Positions 10,021 through 18,578 of a stretch of DNA of 64,000 bases are shown here, one piece after another. Position 1 is the stretch's first letter, and the number at the start of each line of letters is the position of its first letter. This stretch comes from Tieghemostelium lacteum. Taxonomy: Eukaryota; Evosea; Eumycetozoa; Dictyosteliales; Raperosteliaceae. A model generated the notes under the pieces. It saw only the letters and a list, made by a program, of their open reading frames with translations. It did not search any database and was not told where the DNA came from. The stretch is taken from assembly GCA_001606155.1 (NCBI GenBank), contig LODT01000042.1, positions 333,758-397,757 of the forward strand. The letters run 5' to 3'. Made by a program: the position numbers and the translations under genes.

Positions 10021-10913
10021 ATGATCAAATTAATTATTTTTGTATTTGTTTTAGTAGTATCAAATTCAAGTTTAAATGGTGAAATAGTACCAGAAATTGC
10101 AACTTTTGATGTAATTGTTTCAAGTGTGACAACATCAAAAGCAAATTTGCAATTTAATTATACTGGTTTGATTTATGAAGCTACAGTATTCACGGTTAAT
10201 ATTAATAATGAGGATTATGCTTTATGTACTGCAAATACAGCATTTTCATGTTTGGTAACTGGTTTGAATGCTGATACTGAATACCAATTTAAAGTAACTG
10301 CAGTTAATAACGGTACTGCTTTATACTCAAGTTTCAATGTTAAAACTTTTACCATAATATCTGTACCTTCTATCCAGGTGTTTCAATCGCAACATGAGCG
10401 TTTTCATATGGATTGCTTATATATTATTCTGATATTGGGGGTGTACCATATGAATCTGTATACAATGTATCTATAAATGGTAATTCACCTGTACTACTGT
10501 TTATCCCGATGGTGTTTGTTATTTTTTCGTTGGAACGGATAGCCCTGGTAAAATCTATAATATCCATGTTCAAGTTTTAAATGATGGTCATACTGTTAAT
10601 GCTGATTTTTCTTATGTTCTAGTACCATATCTTAGTGATTTCACAGTGAATGCAAGCCAAATTACTTCTGATGGATTTACAGTAGAATGGACTGAGTGTA
10701 CTGGAGGTAAAGATGGTGCTAAAACTTATAACATTTACATTTTATTGTCAAGTAATTGGTTTTCTAATAAGGTCCTTGCATGCACAGGAATAGTTTCACC
10801 CAGAACTTGTAAAGTCAGTAACTTACTTGAAGACACCACCTATTATATAAAGGTACGAGCTTTAAACCCTGCCAATAAATTTCCTCTATCATCGGATACA
10901 AACTAAAACTTTC
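10021..10913 (+). pseudogene. Broken three-domain FN3 paralogue (copy A)
   Basis: The ATG at 10021 opens the same signal peptide as the intact paralogues (MIKLIIFVFVLVVSNSSLNG) and FN3 domain 1 is intact. In domain 2, near 10395-10440, small indels relative to the copy at 11408 shift the frame, and a stop follows at 10474-10476. Homology continues in other frames through domain 2 and domain 3 (SQITSDGFTVEWTECTGG, open from about 10646). Near 10894-10913, at the AAACTAAAACTTT that precedes the membrane anchor in the other copies, it breaks off abruptly. The next base begins a piece of the RNase III gene, so the anchor and stop are missing. Apart from the damaged region it is very close to the 11408 copy, so the loss looks recent. 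Confidence 0.85.
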
Positions 10914-11084
10914 GTAGGCTAATTATATCTTTCAATATTTCTTTACATTGATCACTTTGGGATAAGTGCATTTCACCAATCATAGCTTCAACTATATCAG
11001 CCTTATTCTTGATGAAGGTTTTGTCATCTTTGTGAAGTTTTCTCTCTTCTGGGATTACAAATTGTTCTAAATTTAACATATTAT
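10914..11084 (-). repeat. 171-bp copy of part of the RNase III gene
   Basis: This piece matches 14161-14331 in the same orientation with about two visible mismatches. Read on the minus strand it encodes the region from MLNLEQFVI through NKADIVEAMIGEM to KEILKDIISLL, including the second RNase III catalytic motif, but with no start or flanking exons. It directly abuts the truncated FN3 copy A, so it marks a recombination junction. Confidence 0.9.
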
Positions 11085-11407
11085 TAATAATTATAAAATT
11101 TAAATATATTTTCTTTGAAAAAGATCTTATGTTTTAAAATTGGAAAATTTATTATTTGATTGTAAAATTGACCAATAAAACAAAATTTTCAAATGGATTA
11201 CAATATAACAAGTTAGTATTTGATGAGAAACCTTTTGTTCTATTGTTAGTTTTCTATTTATTTTAAATTTTTACCCAGAATTTCATTTTTTGCACTATAA
11301 TTAGATCTAAATTAAATTTAATTTGGCATTTTACACTTTTTTAAAAACTAAAAAGTTGAAGCCTTAATTTATTTTCTCTTTATTTTTTGTTTCAAAAATA
11401 TTATCAA
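11085..11407. other. Upstream region of FN3 copy B, with recurrent motif copy 2
   Basis: An AT-rich spacer. Bases 11092-11150 resemble the region just upstream of the large FN3 gene (about 5870-5935), including the recurrent motif at 11106-11130. A short string near 11220 (TTTGATGAGAAACCTTT) recurs at 15150. No gene was seen. Confidence 0.5.
11106..11130 (+). repeat. Recurrent ~25-bp motif, copy 2
   Basis: ATATTTTCTTTGAAAAAGAT followed by CTTAT differs from copy 1 at 5893 at two positions. It lies about 280 bases before FN3 copy B. Confidence 0.55.
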
Positions 11408-12418
11408 ATGATCAAATTAATTATTTTTATATTTGTTTTAGTAGTATCAAATACAAGAATAAATGGTGAAATAGTACAAGAACCTATAGCAACTTTTGAT
11501 GTAAAAGTTACAAGTGTGACAACATCAAAAGTTAATTTGCAATTTAATTATACTGGTTTGATTTATGAAACTACAGTATTCACGGTTAATATTAATAACG
11601 AAGATTATGCTTTATGTACTGCAATTACAGCATTTTCATGTTTGGTAACTGGTTTGAATGCTGATACTGAATACCAATTTAAAGTAACTGCAGTTAATAA
11701 TGGTACTACTTTATACTCAAGTTTTAATGTTAAAACTTATACCATAATATCTACACCTTCTATCGAGGTGTTTCAATCGCAACATGAGGGTTCATATGGA
11801 TTGCTTATATATTTATCTGATATTGGGGGTGTACCATATGAATTTGTATACAATTATTCTATAAATGGTAATTCCACATGTAAAACTCTTTATCACGATG
11901 GTGTTTGTTATTTTTCCGTTGGAACGGATAGCCCTGGTAAAATCTATAATATCCATGTTCAAGTTGTAAATGATGGTCATACTGTTAATGCTAATTTTTC
12001 GTATGTTCTAGTACCATTTCTAAGTGATTTCACAGTGAATGTAAGTCAAATAACTTCTGATGGATTTACAGTAGAATGGACTGAGTGTACTGGAGGTAAA
12101 GATGGTGCTACAACTTATGACATTTACATTTTATTGTCAAATAATTGGTTTTCTAATAAGATCCTTGCATGCACAGGAATTGTCTCACCCAGAACTTGTA
12201 AAGTCAGTAACTTACTTGAAGACACCACCTATTATATAAAGGTACGAGCTTCAAACCCTGCCAATAAATTTCCTCTATCATCGGATAAACAAACTAAAAC
12301 TTTGAAATCTGATTCAGTTAGTATTGAAGTTCCTATAGTTAATTCTGCATCTACACTCAAATTACCATTATTTATAATCACACTATACTCGATATTAATG
12401 ACATTAATATCAATCTAA
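11408..12418 (+). CDS. Three-domain FN3 surface protein (copy B)
   Basis: A single exon of 336 residues. The ATG at 11408 (after TTATCAA) aligns with the other copies and opens the signal peptide MIKLIIFIFVLVVSNTRING. Three FN3-like domains follow: about residues 25-120 (TFDVKVTSVTTSKVNLQFNY), 121-220 (PSIEVFQ, DIGGVP, a TCKTL/GVCYF Cys pair) and 221-305 (VSQITSDGFTVEWTECTGG). The end, STLKLPLFIITLYSILMTLI, looks like a GPI-attachment signal or a terminal membrane helix. It corresponds to the C-terminal domains of the large FN3 protein at 5998. A role in cell-surface recognition or adhesion is inference. It is convergent with the decayed NmrA-like gene. Confidence 0.88.
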   Translation: MIKLIIFIFVLVVSNTRINGEIVQEPIATFDVKVTSVTTSKVNLQFNYTGLIYETTVFTVNINNEDYALCTAITAFSCLVTGLNADTEYQFKVTAVNNGTTLYSSFNVKTYTIISTPSIEVFQSQHEGSYGLLIYLSDIGGVPYEFVYNYSINGNSTCKTLYHDGVCYFSVGTDSPGKIYNIHVQVVNDGHTVNANFSYVLVPFLSDFTVNVSQITSDGFTVEWTECTGGKDGATTYDIYILLSNNWFSNKILACTGIVSPRTCKVSNLLEDTTYYIKVRASNPANKFPLSSDKQTKTLKSDSVSIEVPIVNSASTLKLPLFIITLYSILMTLISI

Positions 12419-12475
12419 AACAATGTTGACATATATGAATTTAAAATAAATTTATTCACAAAGTTAGGGGTTAAT

Positions 12476-13218
12476 TTATTCTAGTTTGAAATTGGTTGAT
12501 TTTAAGAAATCTTCAAGTGTGTTAAGTTTGGTGATTGAATGTGCAATGGTTTTATCTAATTGATAGAAAGCACCGAATTGAATGTAAAATTCAAACATTT
12601 CAGCCATTTCTTGAGCACCTGGGTAAAATGTAGCATAAACTGATGGTGGAATGAAATTGTAGTGTACAGTCTTTCCAGTGACTTTAGAGAATGTCTTGGC
12701 GATTTCGTCACCAGTTAGATAACTACCAGAAAATGGAACAAATTTACCTGTACTCTGAGTATTTCTCAGGATGTTGGAATTGTTCAGCTACAATTGGACC
12801 TATATCATTGATGTCACCGAGATCTATTGGAACTTTAGGATCCTGTGGTATGGATAATGAGTAACTTCCATCATCATTCTTTGTCAATTTGAAAGAACTA
12901 TTGAAATTCTGGAGATAGAATGGAGCATATACAAATGATGAAACAAATTGTGAGTTGGCTTTTCCTCGTGGTTTCTTAAATACTGTTCAACTTTATGTTT
13001 TTCATCAAAATGTGGGAAGTGTAGTTTACCACGAGAGATTTGGTTGGCTGGTGACAAACCACTGAGTACAAAGTGACATTGGCTTTTAAAACTGCCTCTG
13101 CAATTTTAGAACCTTGTTCAAATTTCCTTATTATCAGGTAGACTAAAAGTGTTTTTTGAGGCTCAACACTTCCTCCTTGTGCACCAGTAGCTCCAAATAC
13201 TGAAATAATCTTTGACAT
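12476..13218 (-). pseudogene. Decayed NmrA-like family gene
   Basis: A broken copy of the gene at 16372-17271, with the same start (MSKIISVFGATGAQGGSV) and the same C-terminal codons. About 180 bases coding residues near 19-75, including most of the first Rossmann half after the GxxGxxG loop, are missing in two deletions around 13150-13175. Further frame breaks lie near 12750-12765 (a small insertion), 12960-12975 and 13065-13080. The remaining sequence is still close to the intact copy, so the decay is recent. No functional dehydrogenase-like fold could be made. Confidence 0.9.
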
Positions 13219-13280
13219 TTTATAATACGAATATCTTTCTTGTTGGTTAAGTTAAATTAAATATCAAATGAATTAAATAC

Positions 13281-13365
13281 AAAAGGACCTTATTTCATTT
13301 CCAAAACAGATTTACACCACTAATACCCACTGAAAATTTATCATTTACAACTAGTTCTAAATACT
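13281..13365 (+). repeat. Patchwork of 5'-end pieces of the large FN3 gene
   Basis: Three short pieces occur in order and match separated parts of the large FN3 gene: AAAAGGACCTTATTTC (as at 5905-5920), CCAAAACAGATTT (as at 6162-6174) and ATACCCACTGAAAA (as at 6367-6380, with flanks). The intervening gene sequence is absent, so this is an internally deleted relic of the first exon and leader. Confidence 0.65.
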
Positions 13366-13804
13366 ATATCATCACAATCGAAATTAATATCTAATCAACA
13401 TCTCTATATTTACCAAACCAATCACATGATGTATCAATGTCTGCCAAATCATAAATTTCATTAAAATATATATATATATATTTATTATTGATTTGTATAG
13501 AGCTAAATAGATATTTTGTATTTATATTATTGTTATTGAACTTGATTGATAGGTGGATGTTAATGAAAGATATTAATACTCTAAACTTGTAGTACTATTT
13601 GGTTGTGGAATTATAATCTTAAGATGGTAAAAAGATGATTGAGGTATAACCAAAAATAATTGATTTACTTTTTTGGGTATATCTAATTTGATTTCATTCT
13701 TGAGATTATATATTCATAACCAAATGGTTCAACATTGAATATATTATTACTATATTTCAATAATATGTGATTTACATAAATTCCATTGAAAAAGGTGACA
13801 AGTG
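13366..13804. other. AT-rich spacer
   Basis: It contains an AT dinucleotide run near 13466-13480 and no convincing coding frame. It includes the 3' flank of the RNase III gene. Confidence 0.5.
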
Positions 13805-14662
13805 TTATTTCTTGCTAATAACAATTGAACTTGTCACTTTTTTGAACGATTTTTTTGTTTCTTCACTGATTTTGGGAGAAAGAGGTTTTAATGGTAATAT
13901 TTTGGGAGATTGTTGTTTTTGCTGTTTTTGTTTTTGCTGTTTTTGTTTTTGTTGTTTTTGTTTTTGTTTTTGTTGTTGTTTTTGTTTTTGTTGTTCAGGT
14001 TGTTGTTGTTGTTCTTCAGGTTGTGTTTTTGTATCCAGGTTATCTTTAATTTCTTTTTGGTTATTAGTAGGAATATTTGGATTAGATTTGACAATTGCTT
14101 GGTTTGTCACAGATTCGTGATATTTCGATTTGATAAATATTTCGTTGCCGATATAATAAAGTAGGCTAATTATATCTTTCAATATTTCTTTACATTGATC
14201 ACTTTGGGATAAGTGCATTTCACCAATCATAGCTTCAACTATATCAGCCTTATTCTTGATGAAGGTTTTGTCATCTTTGTGAGGTTTTCTCTCTTCTTGG
14301 ATTACAAATTGTTCTAAATTTAACATATTATACAACCAGAATAATGTTTTGTTTTTGGTACAAAAGCTACGTAGCATTGTCATATGGTGAGGACCAAACA
14401 TTGTTCTAGTCTATTTATTATTCAGTAAAGAAGAAAAGAAGATAACAATTAGTATGAGCTAATGAGAAAAATGGTTAAGATTAGTGTATCATACCTGAAA
14501 AATATTATTAGAGATTGCATAATTTAAATACGAGTCACCGAAAAATTCCAGTTTTTCGAATTGATCCTCAGAACTAACAGGTTTAAAACAGTGTCTTATA
14601 ACATGTTGTTTGAGGATGTTTTCGATGGAATGGTGGATATTAATAGTAATATAGTTTTTCAT
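13805..14662 (-). CDS. RNase III-domain protein without dsRNA-binding domain
   Basis: Two exons, complement 14495-14662 and 13805-14410, joined across an 84-nt intron at phase 0, give 257 residues. Exon 1 ends in the RNase III signature EKLEFFGDSYLNYAI (catalytic-type Glu39 and Asp43). Exon 2 carries the second motif NKADIVEAMIGEM (Asp112 and Glu115). All four metal-binding acidic positions of the family are therefore present, so cleavage of double-stranded RNA is plausible. After one RNase III domain (about residues 1-145) there is no dsRBD. Instead there is a hydrophilic linker and a Lys/Gln tract (about 175-225), then a Pro/Lys/Ser tail. Partnering, as in Mini-III or ribosomal RNase III-like proteins, is possible. 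It is embedded in the FN3 duplications, and a 171-bp piece of it recurs at 10914-11084. Confidence 0.8.
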
Positions 14663-15060
14663 TTTACTGCCGGCTTAATTATTATTAGTTAAAAAGGGAA
14701 TTATTGTAATGTTTAAATTGTATCTTGTCATTAATTGTTTACATCATGATAAAAAAAATAAAAATTTTATTTATATCTCTAAATTTTCTTTGATTTCTAA
14801 GACAAATTGACTTTTACTCAAACGCAAAAATTTCAGATTTTAATGGGTGAGATTTTGTAGTTCACCAAATTTATGCTAAATTTCTACAATTTATCACCAA
14901 TGCACAAGAACTAAAATAGATAGAAAGATTATAACACCTATTCTTTGATTTCTAATTGAAACTTTTCTGTGGGTTTAATAATAATTAATTACATTTAATA
15001 AATATTTTAAAGATTAACATTAATATATAAAAAAGGAATCGTTAACTATTTTTCAATATT
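14663..15060. other. Upstream spacer of the RNase III gene
   Basis: About 400 AT-rich bases with no open frame of note. It holds the RNase III promoter on the minus strand and reaches the FN3 fragment at 15061. Confidence 0.45.
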
Positions 15061-15150
15061 ACTGTTCATATCTGAGTAGTTTCATTGTCAAAGTTGGCCA
15101 AATAGGCACTGTAGATTGGAGTGAGTGTTCTGGAGGTAATGATTCGATGG
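15061..15150 (+). repeat. Fragment of the last FN3 domain of the large gene
   Basis: It matches about 9312-9410 of the large FN3 gene (TATCTGAGTAGTTTCA, AAATAGGCACTG, GTAGATTGGAGTGA) with a short internal deletion. It then runs into the leader shared by the small FN3 genes. A detached relic. Confidence 0.8.
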
Positions 15151-15313
15151 TATTTAATGAGAAACCTTTCAATTTTTACTTAGTAAATTTTTTTTCCCAA
15201 ATATGTGTTCTAAATATAGAGTTTTTTTTAACTTCCAATTTACACTTTTTATCTTAAAAAAAAATTAAATAAAATTGAAATCACATTTCACTCCTTTTAT
15301 TTTTTAGTACAAA

Positions 15314-16303
15314 ATGATCAAATTAATTATTTTTGTATTTGTTTTAGTGCAAGTATCAAATTCAAGTTTAAATGGTGAAATAGTACCAGAAATTTCAACT
15401 TTTAATGTAAATATTTCAAGTGTGACAACATCAAAAGTTAATTTGGAATTTAATTATAGAGGTGGAGTTTTTAATGCTACAGTATACACGGTTAATATTA
15501 ATAACGAGGATTATGCTTTATGTACTGCAATTACAGGGTATTCATGTTTGGTAACTGGTTTGAATGCTGATACTGAATACCAATTTAAAGTAACTGCAAT
15601 TAATAACAGTACTACTTTATACTCAAGTTTTAATGTTAAAACCTATACCATAATATCTGCACCTATTATCAAGGTGATTCAAATGCAAAGTTTTTATGGT
15701 TTGTCAATTCATTATGATGATATTGGGGGTGTACCAAATGAATCTGTATACAATGTATCTATAAATGGTAATTCCACCTGTGATGATTTTTTTGTTGGAC
15801 AATGTTTGTTGTTTGATGTAACGGCTGGTAAAACCTATAATATCCATGTTCAAGTTTTAAATGATGGTTACACTGTTAATGCTAATTTTTCGTATGTTCT
15901 AGTACCATTTCTAAGTGATTTCTCAGTGAATGTAAGTCATATTACTTCTGATGGATTTACAGTAGAATGGACTGAGAGCACTGGAGGTAAAGATGGTGCT
16001 ACAACTTATAACATTTACGCTTCATTGTCGAGAATAATATTTTCTAAAAAGGACCTTGTATGCAAAGGAATAGTCTCACCCAGAACTTGTAAAGTCAGTA
16101 ACTTACTTGAAGACACCACATATTATATACAGGTAGATTCTTTAAACCCTGCCATTGAATTTTCTCCATATTCGGAAACACAAACTAAAACATTGAATTC
16201 AGTTAGTATTGATGATTCTAAAGTTAATACTGCATCTACAATCAAATTACCATATTTAATAATCACACTCTACTCAATATTAATGACATTGATATCAAAC
16301 TAA
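15314..16303 (+). CDS. Three-domain FN3 surface protein (copy C)
   Basis: A single exon of 329 residues starting at the ATG in TACAAAATGATCAAA. Signal peptide MIKLIIFVFVLVQVSNSS, three FN3-like domains and a hydrophobic tail (IKLPYLIITLYSILMTLI), as in copy B. The first and third domains are nearly identical to copy B. The second domain is divergent (PIIKVIQMQSFYGLSIHYDD, CDDFFVGQCLLFDV), so change is concentrated in the middle domain and some loops, for instance the SLSRIIFSKKDL loop in domain 3. That pattern would suit a recognition protein under diversifying selection, but this is inference from reading two copies. It is convergent with the intact NmrA-like gene, with 68 bases between the stop codons. 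Confidence 0.88.
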   Translation: MIKLIIFVFVLVQVSNSSLNGEIVPEISTFNVNISSVTTSKVNLEFNYRGGVFNATVYTVNINNEDYALCTAITGYSCLVTGLNADTEYQFKVTAINNSTTLYSSFNVKTYTIISAPIIKVIQMQSFYGLSIHYDDIGGVPNESVYNVSINGNSTCDDFFVGQCLLFDVTAGKTYNIHVQVLNDGYTVNANFSYVLVPFLSDFSVNVSHITSDGFTVEWTESTGGKDGATTYNIYASLSRIIFSKKDLVCKGIVSPRTCKVSNLLEDTTYYIQVDSLNPAIEFSPYSETQTKTLNSVSIDDSKVNTASTIKLPYLIITLYSILMTLISN

Positions 16304-16371
16304 AACAATGTTGACATATATGAATTTAAAATAAATTTATTCACAAACCCTCAACAAAAATAGGGGTTAAT

Positions 16372-17271
16372 TTATTCGAGTTTGAAATTGGTTGATTTTA
16401 AGAAATCTTCAAGTGTGTTAAGTTTGGTGATTGAATGTGCAATGGTTTTATCTAATTGGTAGAAAGCACCGAATTGAATGTAAAATTCAAACATTGCAGC
16501 CATTTCTTGAGCACCTGGGTAAAATGTAGCATAAACTGATGGTGGAATGAAATTGTAGTGTACAGTCTTTCCAGTGACTTTAGAGAATGCCTTGGCGATT
16601 TCGTCACCAGTTAGATAACTACCAGAGAATGGTACAACTTTACCAGAGTATTTCTCAGGATGTTGGAATTGTTCAGCTACAATTGGACCTATATCATTGA
16701 CATCACCCAGATCTATTGGAACTTTAGGATCCTGTGGCATGGATATTGTGTAACTTCCATCATCATTCTTTGTCAATTTGAAATAACTATTGAAATTCTG
16801 GAGATAGAATGGAGCATATACAAAAGATGATACAAACTGTGGGTTGGCTTTACTTAGGTTTCTTAGATATTGTTCAACTTTATGTTTTTCATCAAAATGT
16901 GGGACGTGTAGTTTACCACCAGAGATTTGGTTGGCTGGTGACAAACCACTGAACACAAAGTGTTTGACATTGGCTTTTAAAGCTGCCTCTGCAACTTTAG
17001 AACCTTGTTCAAATTCCTTATTATCAGGTAGACTAAAAGTGGTTACTAAAAATACACCGTAACTACCTTCTAATGACTTTTGAATCTCAGCTTCAGATGC
17101 AGAGGTATCAGATTTAACTAATTGTGCACCGGCATCTTTAAGTTTCTTTGAGGCTTCAGATTCAGTATCTCTAGTTAGTGCTCTTACTTGATAACCAGCT
17201 TTCAATAATGCTCTTGCAACACTTCCTCCTTGTGCACCAGTAGCTCCAAATACTGAAATAATCTTTGACAT
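16372..17271 (-). CDS. NmrA-like family NAD(P)-binding protein
   Basis: A single exon of 299 residues. The N-terminus ISVFGATGAQGGSVARALL is the GxxGxxG dinucleotide-binding loop of atypical short-chain dehydrogenases, followed by a basic stretch (RALTRDTES) typical of NADP preference. The central FVFSGLSPAN and HFDEKHKVEQYL segments correspond to the position of the usual YxxxK, here H-x-x-x-K as in NmrA/HSCARG proteins, which sense NAD(P) redox state rather than catalyse. The length matches that family. Its role here is probably redox sensing or regulation, in the cytosol (no signal or membrane segment). A decayed duplicate lies at 12476-13218. Confidence 0.88.
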   Translation of the reverse strand: MSKIISVFGATGAQGGSVARALLKAGYQVRALTRDTESEASKKLKDAGAQLVKSDTSASEAEIQKSLEGSYGVFLVTTFSLPDNKEFEQGSKVAEAALKANVKHFVFSGLSPANQISGGKLHVPHFDEKHKVEQYLRNLSKANPQFVSSFVYAPFYLQNFNSYFKLTKNDDGSYTISMPQDPKVPIDLGDVNDIGPIVAEQFQHPEKYSGKVVPFSGSYLTGDEIAKAFSKVTGKTVHYNFIPPSVYATFYPGAQEMAAMFEFYIQFGAFYQLDKTIAHSITKLNTLEDFLKSTNFKLE

Positions 17272-17332
17272 TTTATAATACGAATATCTTTCTTATTGTT
17301 TAATTTAAATTAAATATCTAATGAATTAAATT

Positions 17333-18578
17333 AAAAAAAAATCTCTATTTTTAAAATAATTTGACATGAAACCATAAATTAAAATTTTTCATTATGTCAG
17401 TGGTTCTGAAAATTCCGTGCATGAAATTGGAATTGTTTAATCCATAGATCCGGAAGATATTTTTTTTCCCCAAACAAATGATTATGCAATATTAAATTTC
17501 ATAAAAAACTAATATGAATTTAAATGAAATTTCAAATAACGTAATTATTACACCAGCGGGAATATATTTAAGCCAGTTCTACTACAACATATAGATAAAG
17601 CTCTTATATATATGAAACCTTATAAAATGGAGAAGTACCTAACCTGTATTGTTTCCAAATTAATGTTTAAAAGAGATTACAATAGTATTTTGGGACTTCT
17701 ATAATAGAATCAAAGACAGAATGAAAGAATATATACTATGAATACAAAAGTCTTAAAAGACAGAGTTTTGAGAGGGGAATAAAAATATTCCTTTGAAACA
17801 GATCTTATTACATCTTGTGATTATTATTTGTGTGATTTTAAGTGAATAGTTTTCATCATTCCCAATAGTGGGTAAATAAAAAAAAAAGAGATAAAGATGA
17901 AGTAGTTATAAAAAAAAATATAAAAAAATGTGGGTGTTGTGTATTTGTGGGTAAAAACTATTATAATTAAAATTCAGATTTCTGTCTATCTGTTGTTTAC
18001 TGGCTTATATCAATTGCAACAAAAATCATGTATTTTTTAAACAGTCACCTCTTCATCTCAGTGTCACAACCCCACTACATCAAAAATTGTGTTTATTCTG
18101 CATGGTGTGTTTATACTAGTTACTTTCACTACTATAATTAGTCTACCTGTAACCTATACTATATAGAATATAAAATTATATTTATAAAGATTTAAATTTA
18201 ATTAATCAAATCAATTTACATTTACATTTTAAAAAATTTTAAAGCAAAAACACTCTTATTCTTTAATTTTTTATTTGTATAAAATTAGTTAAAATAATAA
18301 TAATTGTATCAATAATACTAGTGAGGACATAATAAAATACATTAAAGTAACTGAATACATTTAATATATATATATATTTAATTTTTTTTTTGAATTCTTT
18401 TTTTATTTTTTTGTTTAATTATTTTTTATATAATTCTCTATAATATCCTTTGTGTTTATAAAATTTAATTGTAATAGTAACTATAGTAATAGTATATTTG
18501 TATCATAGTAAAAGGTTTCATATCATCAACAACCACAACAATAGGATAAATATTATAGAAATATAGAGAAAAACAAAA
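17333..18578. other. Long gene-free spacer
   Basis: About 1.25 kb between the duplicated NmrA gene and the S28 peptidase. It has long A/T runs, an AT repeat near 18365-18378, the recurrent motif copy at 17785-17808 and one 50-codon chance frame near 17545-17705. No convincing gene was found. It marks the right edge of the rearranged cluster. Confidence 0.5.
17785..17808 (+). repeat. Recurrent ~25-bp motif, copy 4
   Basis: ATATTCCTTTGAAACAGATC followed by TTAT, similar to 5893-5917 and 11106-11130. Here it stands alone in spacer DNA with no FN3 gene after it. Confidence 0.5.

Larger units (their letters stand above)
11395..13278. repeat. Duplication unit 1: small FN3 gene plus decayed NmrA-like gene
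   Basis: This block is collinear with 15300-17332: FN3 gene on +, a shared short intergenic string (ACAATGTTGACATATATGAA), then the NmrA-like gene on - with its 5' flank (TTTATAATACGAATATCTTT). Similarity fades just after the AATGAATTAAAT string at both right ends. In this unit the FN3 gene is intact and the NmrA gene is broken. Confidence 0.9.
15300..17332. repeat. Duplication unit 2: small FN3 gene plus intact NmrA-like gene
   Basis: Collinear with 11395-13278. Here both genes are open. The upstream leader (15180-15300) instead resembles the leader of broken copy A (about 9858-10020), so the unit is itself a mosaic. Confidence 0.9.

Noticed and set aside
13767-14164. Plus-strand frames rich in Cys, Phe and Leu opposite the RNase III gene
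   Set aside because: They are reverse readings of the Lys/Gln codon tract of the RNase III protein, not independent genes.
17540-17706. About 54-codon plus-strand frame in the long spacer (KPVLLQHIDKALIYMKPYKM)
   Set aside because: No start in context, no splice partners, no recognised family; length is within chance expectation.
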